Positions 1 to 7,006 of a DNA stretch of 10,271 nt are shown piece after piece. The stretch is taken from NCBI GenBank assembly GCA_913043185.1, contig CAJWMI010000061.1, positions 1 to 10,271 on the forward strand, given 5' to 3'. Each line of letters opens with the position of its first letter. Position 1 is the first letter of the stretch. A program made the position numbers and the translations under genes. The notes beneath the pieces were generated by a model. That model was not told the DNA's origin. It did no database searches and was given only the letters and a program-made list of their open reading frames with translations. This stretch comes from an uncultured Fidelibacterota bacterium. Its GTDB lineage: Bacteria; Marinisomatota; Marinisomatia; Marinisomatales; UBA1611.

Positions 1-1599
1 TCACTGTATCAAAATACCCTGAGAATAAAAAACCCCGCTAACATAGGCCTCCGGTTAGGCGGGGACTACTATCCAACCAAAAGCAGCACAATATCGTATA
101 CCTATATGTTTGGAAATCACGAGGAAACAACCAGAGAAGAGCTCGATTATATTCTACCTTTCAGTAGAAAAACAGAGTCTCGATCAGAAGACGTTGGGCT
201 CCACCATGACCATTCCATATCATATGAAAATAAATTTGGGACAAAAGATCGGAAACTATCTGCTAACCTAGATCTAAGTTTTGAAGAGGATGATATCGTT
301 CAATATAATCTTGAAAATAGCTCAATTATAAATGATTTCAGTAGCAATACAGATACGGATGTGAAAGAAAAAAATAATAGCACTACTTTTCGGATTGATT
401 ATGAAGATAAACTCACTGAAAAAACTTCAATAGAAACTGGATTAAAAGCTACATTAAAATCCTTTTCTACAGATTATAATTATCTAGAACAGTTATACAT
501 CAACAACTATGAAGAAGATATCTATGCAGCATACGCAAGCCTGACCTATGATATTTCAGAACGTTTTGGAATAAAAGCTGGAGCCAGGTTTGAACAGGTT
601 GAAACAAATGCAAGTCTTGAGCCATCGTCTACTAATATAACTCCAGACAGTGTAAACATAATATCTACAATCATTGATAATGCTATTGAAGAATCGCCTT
701 ACAAAAACCCCTACACCAAGGTCTACCCTAGCATTTTCTTAATCTACAAACTTTCCCCTATGCAAACCGTTCAATTTGGCTATTCAAAAAAGGTGAACAG
801 GCCAGGGCGTAGGACGATTAGCCCATTCCCAAGGAACACTTATGACATTTCAAGAATAAGGAACGGAAACCCATATCTTGACCCTGAATATAGTGATGGA
901 GCTGAGCTGAAATTCTCAAGCAACTCTCGAAAGCTTAATGTCAACGCGGGTCTTTCCTATAAGCTTGTGAAAGATAATATTATGTGGTGGGACAGAGATA
1001 TGGTTGAATTTGAGGGAGATGTATATGAAATACTCACCGCAGACAACTCAGAAAATTCGGAAAGTATGGGTAGTAGTTTGATCATTAACTACAGACCAAT
1101 GCCATTAGTTAGTATTATGTTTTCCAGATGGGGGTGGAGCAATAGAACCTATGGTAATGGAGAGTCAGACCTAAATGGGGACTCCAAAGGCGCCTATAAC
1201 CGCGGGATGCTTACTCTTAATATTCCAAGGATTGTAAGAATAGAACTGACAGTTGGCGGTCGTGGAAAAATGGAATTCACCACCGGAAGTAGCCCAGGAA
1301 ACTTCAGCACGGATATTGGACTCCAGAAATCATTTTTGGATAATAAACTATCTGTAACCTTAAAATTAGATGATGTGTTTGACACAAAGAAATTTGTTAT
1401 CAACACTGAAAACATTATCACCAATCCAATAACCAATGAGGTTTACAGTCAGCTGATGAATGCAGAACGACGTCGTAGTCAAAAGTATGTTTCCATAAAT
1501 CTCAACTATAACTTTGGTAAACAACAGAAAAAACGTTGGAATAGACGAGGCTTTGGCGGCGGCAGAGGTGGTGGCGGTGGAATGGATATGGACTACTAG
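1..1599 (+). CDS. Outer-membrane beta-barrel receptor, TonB-dependent receptor-like (5' end missing)
   Basis: The reading frame is open from base 1, so the gene begins upstream; the ATG at 106 is internal. The 532 residues seen are the C-terminal barrel half of a protein resembling the OMP_b-brl_3 class of TonB-dependent outer-membrane proteins. Evidence is the alternating polar/hydrophobic strands throughout and the family-typical stretch at about nt 796-915, with an NRPGRR segment followed by GNPYLDPEYSDGAELKF. That stretch matches the usual 'NRP...NPxLxPEYS...E' signature. The last recognisable strand (KYVSINLNYNF) is followed by a basic and glycine-rich tail ending in MDMDY. The plug domain, TonB box and signal peptide would lie outside the window, so the substrate cannot be told. 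The lipase gene follows after 41 bp on the same strand. A minus-strand terminator-like hairpin lies inside its first codons here (27-64). The family call is firm; TonB dependence is inferred. Confidence 0.85.
   Translation, partial: SLYQNTLRIKNPANIGLRLGGDYYPTKSSTISYTYMFGNHEETTREELDYILPFSRKTESRSEDVGLHHDHSISYENKFGTKDRKLSANLDLSFEEDDIVQYNLENSSIINDFSSNTDTDVKEKNNSTTFRIDYEDKLTEKTSIETGLKATLKSFSTDYNYLEQLYINNYEEDIYAAYASLTYDISERFGIKAGARFEQVETNASLEPSSTNITPDSVNIISTIIDNAIEESPYKNPYTKVYPSIFLIYKLSPMQTVQFGYSKKVNRPGRRTISPFPRNTYDISRIRNGNPYLDPEYSDGAELKFSSNSRKLNVNAGLSYKLVKDNIMWWDRDMVEFEGDVYEILTADNSENSESMGSSLIINYRPMPLVSIMFSRWGWSNRTYGNGESDLNGDSKGAYNRGMLTLNIPRIVRIELTVGGRGKMEFTTGSSPGNFSTDIGLQKSFLDNKLSVTLKLDDVFDTKKFVINTENIITNPITNEVYSQLMNAERRRSQKYVSINLNYNFGKQQKKRWNRRGFGGGRGGGGGMDMDY
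27..64 (-). terminator. Terminator-like hairpin with T-run on the minus strand, inside the receptor gene
   Basis: Plus-strand bases 33-42 (CCCCGCTAAC) and 54-64 (GTTAGGCGGGG) are reverse complements apart from one extra G. This gives a 10-bp GC-rich stem with one bulge and an 11-nt loop. Plus bases 27-32 are six A, so a minus-strand transcript would read the stem followed directly by TTTTTT and then ATT, the form of a Rho-independent terminator. On the plus strand no T-run follows, so it should not end receptor transcription. The stem is much more GC-rich than its surroundings. The same bases encode a plausible barrel strand and turn, so coincidence is possible. No minus-strand gene is visible nearer than the M14 gene ending at 3482. 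Confidence 0.45.
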
Positions 1600-1640
1600 G
1601 TCTATCACCATCACATCAAATCTAAACTATAGAATATATT

Positions 1641-2831
1641 TTGTATAGAATCACCATTGGTTTATTTCTACTATTTACATTAAAAACTCTAGCGTTAGCT
1701 TCAAATAGAGACCCAATTATTTTAGTTCATGGATTTTTGGGATGGGGTAGAGAAGAGATCAGCGAAAAAAAATACTGGGGTGGTGAAAATGACATTCAAG
1801 CCTACCTCAGATCTAAAGGCTATACTGTCTATACAGTCTCTGTTGGTCCAATTTCCTCTAACTATGACTGTGCTATCGAAACATTTTACCAAATCAAAGG
1901 CGGCCAACTAGATTATGGTGAGACTCATTCTGAAAAATACAAAATAGTACAAAAACCAGAAGGAAAGTACTACAAAGGATACTACCCTAAATGGAGCAGA
2001 AAAAATCCTGTTCACCTCATTGGTTATAGCTTTGGCGGACAAACAGTTAGAATGCTACAACATCTGCTAGTAAATAGTTCAGAAAATGAGAACAGTCTAC
2101 TACTTGAAAGAAATCTTAAAGGGTGGGTTAAATCAATTACCACAATGTCGGCTCCATTGAATGGTGCAACCATAGCGGATATAGTAAATAAATACATCCC
2201 TTTTAGCGATAATGTACTTCCTATTGTTGATATTGTAAGTACTGACTATTATGACCTTGATCTATACCAATGGGACCTTAACAGGAAAATTAATGAATCC
2301 TTCCTCGGCTATTTAAATCGAATGGCTTCTAATTCTTCTTGGGACACACAAAACAGTATTGCATTTGATGCTACTCTGGCTGGTGCAAAAAAAATTAATG
2401 ACAAGATATCAATCGACCCAAGCGTGTATTATTTCTCTTATAGTACCAGCTGTAGCAAGGAAGATCCAAAAACAGGATATCACGTCCCCGCTGAAAGTTT
2501 GAGCTTGCCTAACTATCCACTTTGCTATTTAATGGGCAGAATAACAATTAACGCTGGAGATGGACTTGTTACAGACTCTAACTGGTTTGAAAATGATGGA
2601 ACAGTAAACACCATATCGATGGTACGACCTTTTACGGGGAAGAATGGTCCTGAGCCATTAGTTAAATACGCACGAGGGAAAAGACTAAAACCCGGGGTTT
2701 GGAATTACATGGGTAATTATAATTTAGACCACAAGAATTTCATTGGGTTTTTCCTTAAAAGCGATGATATGATCAGTGATCTATATAACCGTTTTGAGCG
2801 TCACGCCAGGATACTTTATTCTTTACCATAG
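1641..2831 (+). CDS. Secreted triacylglycerol lipase, family I.5-like (Geobacillus/Staphylococcus type)
   Basis: A 396-residue alpha/beta-hydrolase predicted to be exported and to hydrolyse acylglycerols or other esters. Residues 1-20 (MYRI..., hydrophobic core, ending TLALA) form a Sec signal peptide with likely cleavage after Ala20. The mature part follows Geobacillus thermostable lipases closely: HGFLGWGREE at 30-39 (oxyanion region), KYWGG at 44-48, VGPISSNYD at 68-76, the nucleophile Ser130 in GYSFGG, the acid Asp319 in ENDG, and His364 in NLDH. The bacillary zinc-site ligands Asp76, His96 and Asp243 are kept, but the second histidine is Ile102. The usual acidic calcium ligands after the catalytic His are also replaced. 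The start is TTG; a stop at 1623-1625 and no ATG before the signal peptide leave it as the best choice, though I see no good ribosome site. The length matches the bacillary enzymes. Confidence 0.88.
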   Translation: MYRITIGLFLLFTLKTLALASNRDPIILVHGFLGWGREEISEKKYWGGENDIQAYLRSKGYTVYTVSVGPISSNYDCAIETFYQIKGGQLDYGETHSEKYKIVQKPEGKYYKGYYPKWSRKNPVHLIGYSFGGQTVRMLQHLLVNSSENENSLLLERNLKGWVKSITTMSAPLNGATIADIVNKYIPFSDNVLPIVDIVSTDYYDLDLYQWDLNRKINESFLGYLNRMASNSSWDTQNSIAFDATLAGAKKINDKISIDPSVYYFSYSTSCSKEDPKTGYHVPAESLSLPNYPLCYLMGRITINAGDGLVTDSNWFENDGTVNTISMVRPFTGKNGPEPLVKYARGKRLKPGVWNYMGNYNLDHKNFIGFFLKSDDMISDLYNRFERHARILYSLP

Positions 2832-2883
2832 TCTTTCATTGGTAAAAATATTTTCTTTATGTTCCATAGAGCCATAACATAAG

Positions 2884-2888
2884 AAGGA
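2884..2888 (+). promoter_or_regulatory. Ribosome binding site of the phosphatidyltransferase gene
   Basis: AAGGA lies six bases before the ATG at 2895 and supports that start. It sits in the 63-bp gap after the lipase stop, so this gene appears to be translated independently of the lipase. Confidence 0.6.
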
Positions 2889-2894
2889 TATAAT

Positions 2895-3485
2895 ATGGGA
2901 CACTCTGATGAGATCAGACTAAGTGATCTAAAAACAATACCAAATATATTGAGTATCAGCAGACTTGTTCTGATACCCGCTATGTTAATCCCCGCATACC
3001 TTATTGATGACGAGCCTTATGCCAGACTTGTTTTTCTTATTATGTTCATCGTAATTGGGATAACGGATAAGCTAGATGGTACCCTCGCCCGATATCTAAA
3101 CCAAACTACAGCCCTTGGAGCAAAATTAGATACAATTGCAGATATGGTATTTTATCCTTTAATTGCCTTGTGGCTTTACAGATTTGAAAGTGGTGTCGTT
3201 GGGGATTGGTGGAATCTCGTGTACTTCCTGTTGGCCCTATATTTTTTTAAGATGGTCACTGGAAAAATAAAATTTGGTTATGTCCCTGCTTTTCATACGA
3301 TAGGTGCCAAGACTTTTTCCGCCAGCCTATATTTCTTTATGATTGCTGCTATCCTCGACCCAGAACTTGCGAAAACAGTTTTCCCAATCTTATGCGTGAT
3401 AGGCTATATCAACCAATTGGAGGAGACATATATTTTACTTACAAGAGATAGCGTGGACGAAAATATCAGGTCTGTTTTCGATTAA
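2895..3485 (+). CDS. CDP-alcohol phosphatidyltransferase (PgsA-like integral membrane enzyme)
   Basis: A 196-residue membrane enzyme expected to join a phosphatidyl group from a CDP-lipid to an alcohol in phospholipid synthesis. The complete family motif DxxDGxxAR-x8-GxxxDxxxD is present: Asp58, Asp61, Gly62, Ala65, Arg66, Gly75, Asp79 and Asp83. These residues bind the metal and the CDP group and include the catalytic Asp. Several hydrophobic membrane segments are visible at about 22-38, 45-57, 84-96, 107-120, 142-154 and 162-172. The opening IPNILSISRLVLIP resembles PgsA, so phosphatidylglycerophosphate synthase is the first guess. The acceptor alcohol cannot be fixed from the sequence, and a cardiolipin or inositol-phosphate type cannot be excluded. 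Its stop codon overlaps that of the convergent M14 gene. Confidence 0.87.
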   Translation: MGHSDEIRLSDLKTIPNILSISRLVLIPAMLIPAYLIDDEPYARLVFLIMFIVIGITDKLDGTLARYLNQTTALGAKLDTIADMVFYPLIALWLYRFESGVVGDWWNLVYFLLALYFFKMVTGKIKFGYVPAFHTIGAKTFSASLYFFMIAAILDPELAKTVFPILCVIGYINQLEETYILLTRDSVDENIRSVFD

Positions 3486-6094
3486 CTACCCACAATAAAT
3501 ACGGCATTACCAAAAAGTAATTTCCCGCCATACCAAAAACCCCTGAATAGTGGGTTATCTGCCAAATATATTATTCTCCCTCGTCCACTATCATGAACAC
3601 CAAAAATAAGATTGTCCTTTATCTTCTGCTTCACTCTATATCCCATAAACCCAGATACATGATGGGAGGCGTTCTTTATTGTCCCAACATTCCATCCGTT
3701 TGGAAGATAGGGGTACATTCTTGAACCCTGACGAAGGGAGTAATAATTTTTTTTATAGCCAAACATGAGCGGATGTGTATTGTCAACATCAACTCGAATA
3801 ATACTACCATAGGATGCATCTGGGAGCCTGGCTCTATTCCTTTCCTCATACTTTTTTAATCTGCTATCTTTTTTTCTTTTTTTCTTCAGCTCTTGCGCTG
3901 CTTTCTTTGATTCCTTAGACTCATAACGAACAAGACCATATCCACTTTTATCTACAAATTTTTCCATGGCAGAACCTATAACAATAAGACGCCCACCTCT
4001 ATCTACCCATTCCAATATTTTTTCTGGCGGATCATTAACTAATAATGCATCAGCATTTGTTTTTTCTACTATTTCTTCAGAAGGACTTATCTGATTAACG
4101 AATGAACCATAATTACCTTGAGGCATAATTAACACATCGATTTTTTCAAGTGGGATTGATCCAATATCCTCGGCGCTATAAACTGATAAAGGATATTCGA
4201 TCTGCTGCTCGAAGTAATGCCATACTTCTCCAAAATTATAACTACTCACATCCTCTCCACTGAGCACTGCTACTTTAGGGGCTTTAATAACACGCATTGT
4301 AGATGATCCAAAATCTTTTCCTCTTGAGACCATCCCGCTTTTTACAGACGTCATATTTGTATTATGCTTTTTCGAAAGGTCTCTTAGTATAGTATCTAGT
4401 TTTAGACCAAGTTTTTCATTTGCTTTTCTTGTAATAACCAGTGTCCCTCTATCATAAGATACGCCATCTATTTCAAAAGGCTCTTCAGAAACGCGTACCA
4501 CAATGTCTTTTTTGAAAACATCAGATAAAAATTTTAAGTCATTAATACTGTGCCATGGATTAAGATATGCATAGGGATTTTTACTCCACTGATGAATGAC
4601 CCTGCTGCTTTTATTCGCTTCAATATTCACCTGAGGGATTACTGTCTCTAAAGCATAGGCCTCTAAACCATATACATATGGGATTGACCATGCCGTAATA
4701 TCATAGGTAAGCGAATCTTCGTAGTGTGTTTTCGGTTCAAATAAAACCTGCGTAAGTACTGATTTTTTCTGATCGGCAGATATAATTATATCGTTTTCTT
4801 CCACTCGAAAAGAAACATTTTCATCTAAAAAATAACTCAGACCTCTTATAGAGCGGGCTCTATCATCTTTCGGCCTTCCATATTCTATCCCATGGCTGTC
4901 TAACCACCTTAAAAGATCCTCCCTTTTAGGATCATTTAATTCTGCTTTGATTACAAAAGTCTTGTACTTGCTAATTGGATTATCAAGGCCCTTTTTAAAA
5001 AAATATTTAAACTCCTTAATAATCCTATCCTTATGTTTGTATGCAGACTCCACAGTTGATAGCCCTGTGATATGATGGTGTTTTATCCTTGATCGAAGCG
5101 TAAGCGTGTCTCCATCTGATGTGGCTACAGAGATTCCCCCTGCACCCCCGCCAGCTTTTTCATAGGTCATGCCTATGGCTCCATTATAGATAGGATATGT
5201 ATCGCCATACCCAGGATATAGTAGGTCAAAGTGCTCTTTGGTAAAATACAGCCAATTGTTTTTGTCAAAATATCTTGCATGATTTTTACCAATTATTTTT
5301 TGTAATTCTCTCTGCCATGAAGTTATTTGATTATGGTAAGGTCTTGCAGCAGGTGCAAAATAATATGGTTCATCAAAGTTCTGTTCGTGATAGTCAACAT
5401 GAATATGAGGCATCCAGCTATTATAGAGTTTCATCCTCTGAGATGTCTCTTTTTGTGTTAGCCATGTCCAATCTCTATTGAGGTCAAAATGATAATGATT
5501 TGTTCTTCCACTTGGCCATGGTTCTTTGTGCTCTCTTGTACTTACATCTGAGCTAGGAAGACTTGTACCAGTCATTGTATAAAACTGTACATATCTATCT
5601 CTTCCATCTGGATTCATACAAGGGTCTATGATTAGAACGGTGCGCTTCAACCATTCCATTGTATTTTCATTAGATGTATTTGCAAAAGAGTACAATGTCT
5701 CCATAGCTGCTTCGGTAGAGCTCGATTCATTTCCATGAACCGAGTAGCTAAGCCATACTAGAGCAAAATCATTTTCAGGCTCTTCACCTTCTTGTAAACC
5801 AGATGAAATCATATGGTTTTTTCTTATTTCTTCTACAGAAAGGTTATTATCCGGGTGAGTAATAATTGCAACAATAAGCGGCCGCCCCTCATACGTTTCT
5901 CCATATTTAATCACATGGATACTGTTACTTGAAGAGGCTACCTGCTTAAAATACTCAACTACTTTATGATGATATGTGAATCTATCACCAAGCTCATAGC
6001 CAAGAAATTCATTAGGCGAAAGGGGAAACGCAGAGTGTAGATGCGTTATTAAGGCTAGGGTTATATATACAAATAATTTTAATTGTTTTCTGAT
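3482..6094 (-). CDS. Exported M14 zinc carboxypeptidase with C-terminal GATase1-like domain; atypical start
   Basis: A predicted exported zinc peptidase of about 870 residues. Counting from the GTG at 5914, the zinc ligands are His60 and Glu63 (HGNE) and His176 (DYHE). NPDGRDR at 101-107 is the substrate-carboxylate region, and Glu252 in MTYEKAGGG is the likely catalytic base. After a linker, about 548-650 resembles a glutamine-amidotransferase-like fold (KVAVLSGEDVSSY, DVLIMPQGNYG, GGRLIVIGS) without the GATase cysteine. About 665-697 is a lysine/arginine-rich stretch. GTG 5914 is probably not the true start: upstream in the same frame lie family-typical LSPNEFLGYELGDRFT and, before it, a signal peptide (RKQLKLFVYITLALI..HSA). 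That stretch has no ATG, GTG, TTG or CTG back to a stop at 6143-6145. I place the start at ATC 6094, which adds 60 residues and overlaps the argF end by 16 nt. Family call firm; exact start uncertain. If GTG 5914 is used, the protein is 810 aa and lacks an export signal. Confidence 0.85.
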   Translation of the reverse strand: MRKQLKLFVYITLALITHLHSAFPLSPNEFLGYELGDRFTYHHKVVEYFKQVASSSNSIHVIKYGETYEGRPLIVAIITHPDNNLSVEEIRKNHMISSGLQEGEEPENDFALVWLSYSVHGNESSSTEAAMETLYSFANTSNENTMEWLKRTVLIIDPCMNPDGRDRYVQFYTMTGTSLPSSDVSTREHKEPWPSGRTNHYHFDLNRDWTWLTQKETSQRMKLYNSWMPHIHVDYHEQNFDEPYYFAPAARPYHNQITSWQRELQKIIGKNHARYFDKNNWLYFTKEHFDLLYPGYGDTYPIYNGAIGMTYEKAGGGAGGISVATSDGDTLTLRSRIKHHHITGLSTVESAYKHKDRIIKEFKYFFKKGLDNPISKYKTFVIKAELNDPKREDLLRWLDSHGIEYGRPKDDRARSIRGLSYFLDENVSFRVEENDIIISADQKKSVLTQVLFEPKTHYEDSLTYDITAWSIPYVYGLEAYALETVIPQVNIEANKSSRVIHQWSKNPYAYLNPWHSINDLKFLSDVFKKDIVVRVSEEPFEIDGVSYDRGTLVITRKANEKLGLKLDTILRDLSKKHNTNMTSVKSGMVSRGKDFGSSTMRVIKAPKVAVLSGEDVSSYNFGEVWHYFEQQIEYPLSVYSAEDIGSIPLEKIDVLIMPQGNYGSFVNQISPSEEIVEKTNADALLVNDPPEKILEWVDRGGRLIVIGSAMEKFVDKSGYGLVRYESKESKKAAQELKKKRKKDSRLKKYEERNRARLPDASYGSIIRVDVDNTHPLMFGYKKNYYSLRQGSRMYPYLPNGWNVGTIKNASHHVSGFMGYRVKQKIKDNLIFGVHDSGRGRIIYLADNPLFRGFWYGGKLLFGNAVFIVGS

Positions 6095-6993
6095 AAGTAC
6101 ACCATTATTGCGTTTTGAATATGCATCCTGTTCTCTGCCTGGTCAAAAACTATAGAATATTCTGCTTCCATAACACCATCCGTTACCTCTCGATCTCTTT
6201 CAGCAGGAAGACAATGCATGAACAAGGTTTCTTTGCCTGAACTCGCCATGAGCGCTTCGTTCACCTGAAAGTTTGAAAATACTTTTTCTCTGTGTAATGC
6301 TTCCTCTTTCTGTCCCATTGAAGCCCAGACATCTGTGTAGACTACGTCTGCATTTTTTATAGCCTCATTTGGGTTATGAGATATCTCTATATTAGAGATC
6401 TTTGAATCAACTGCGTTGTTTAATGTGGTTTGATCTGGAGTATAATCCTCAGGACAACAACACACAAAATTCATAGGAATCCTCATCGCTAAGTGTAGCC
6501 ATGAATGCACAATATTATTCCCATCTCCCATATAAACAATTTTAGGATTATCAAGCTCCCCGAGGTGTTCCCACACTGTAAAAATATCAGTCATAATCTG
6601 ACAAGGATGGTTGTAATCAGTGAGCCCATTAATGACAGGAATTGTTGAATACTCAGCTAATTCAATAATGTGTTCATGGTCAAATAACCTTGCCATGATT
6701 ACATCATTATATCTGCTAAATAATCTTGATATATCCTTGATAGCTTCTCTCTTTCCTATTCCTATATCATCAGGGCCTAAGAAAAGTGCATGCCCTCCCA
6801 TCCACTCAAAACCAGTTTCAAAAGATACCCTAGTACGTGCTGAGGGTTTTGCAAAAATCATAGCCAAGGATTTGTTGTGAAATGGTTTATAATCTTCTCT
6901 ATTATGAAATTTTTGTTTTAAATCTTTAGCAAGATTAAGAATTTTCCAGAGTTCAGACTCACTATAGTCAGATATATGTAAAAAATGTTTCAT
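6079..6993 (-). CDS. argF: Ornithine carbamoyltransferase
   Basis: A cytosolic arginine-biosynthesis enzyme of 304 residues that converts ornithine and carbamoyl phosphate to citrulline. The carbamoyl-phosphate site is seen as SARTR at 51-55 (classic form STRTR) and HPCQ at 129-132. The ornithine side is seen as DVWASMG at 221-227 and HCLPA at 260-264. The SMG loop and HCLP motif favour ornithine over aspartate carbamoyltransferase; N-acetyl- or N-succinyl-ornithine use is less likely but cannot be formally excluded. The length fits the family. The ATG at 6993 has a strong ribosome site and follows the hslU stop by 11 nt, so argF is probably translated from the protease transcript. No other arginine gene is in the window. 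From memory, hslVU next to arg genes also occurs in some other bacteria, for example some Deltaproteobacteria. Confidence 0.95.
   Translation of the reverse strand: MKHFLHISDYSESELWKILNLAKDLKQKFHNREDYKPFHNKSLAMIFAKPSARTRVSFETGFEWMGGHALFLGPDDIGIGKREAIKDISRLFSRYNDVIMARLFDHEHIIELAEYSTIPVINGLTDYNHPCQIMTDIFTVWEHLGELDNPKIVYMGDGNNIVHSWLHLAMRIPMNFVCCCPEDYTPDQTTLNNAVDSKISNIEISHNPNEAIKNADVVYTDVWASMGQKEEALHREKVFSNFQVNEALMASSGKETLFMHCLPAERDREVTDGVMEAEYSIVFDQAENRMHIQNAIMVYLSENN
6100..6103 (-). promoter_or_regulatory. Possible ribosome binding site for the M14 gene inside the argF end
   Basis: GGTG on the minus strand can pair with the end of 16S rRNA and lies five bases before the ATC at 6094, within the last codons of argF. 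It is short and also encodes argF residues, so it is only weak support for the proposed ATC start. Confidence 0.25.
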
Positions 6994-7000
6994 TAAACAG

Positions 7001-7006
7001 TCCCCT
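7001..7006 (-). promoter_or_regulatory. Ribosome binding site of argF overlapping the hslU stop
   Basis: AGGGGA on the minus strand is seven bases before the argF ATG and shares bases with the hslU TAG stop (7005-7007). A ribosome finishing hslU would therefore sit on the argF start site, which suggests coupled translation. Confidence 0.7.

Noticed and set aside
1635..1643. A Bacteroidota-like -7 promoter element (TAnnTTTG) just before the lipase.
   Set aside because: The match is off by one base, it overlaps the start codon, and no convincing -33 element lies upstream.
2688..2700. The palindrome AAACCCGGGGTTT in the lipase gene, as an operator or hairpin.
   Set aside because: It has only a one-base centre, lies mid-gene, and fits ordinary codons; nothing else supports a function.
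2822..2858. A 7-bp inverted repeat (TTTACCA/TGGTAAA) at the end of the lipase gene, as a terminator.
   Set aside because: The stem is short and AT-rich, and the T-rich stretch is broken and too far from the stem, so it is a weak candidate at best.
6079..6105. A -1 frameshift from the argF end into the M14 frame, giving an ArgF-M14 fusion.
   Set aside because: The frames are in the right relation for it, but I see no standard slippery heptamer, and the product would bury a signal peptide behind a cytosolic enzyme. An atypical start is simpler.
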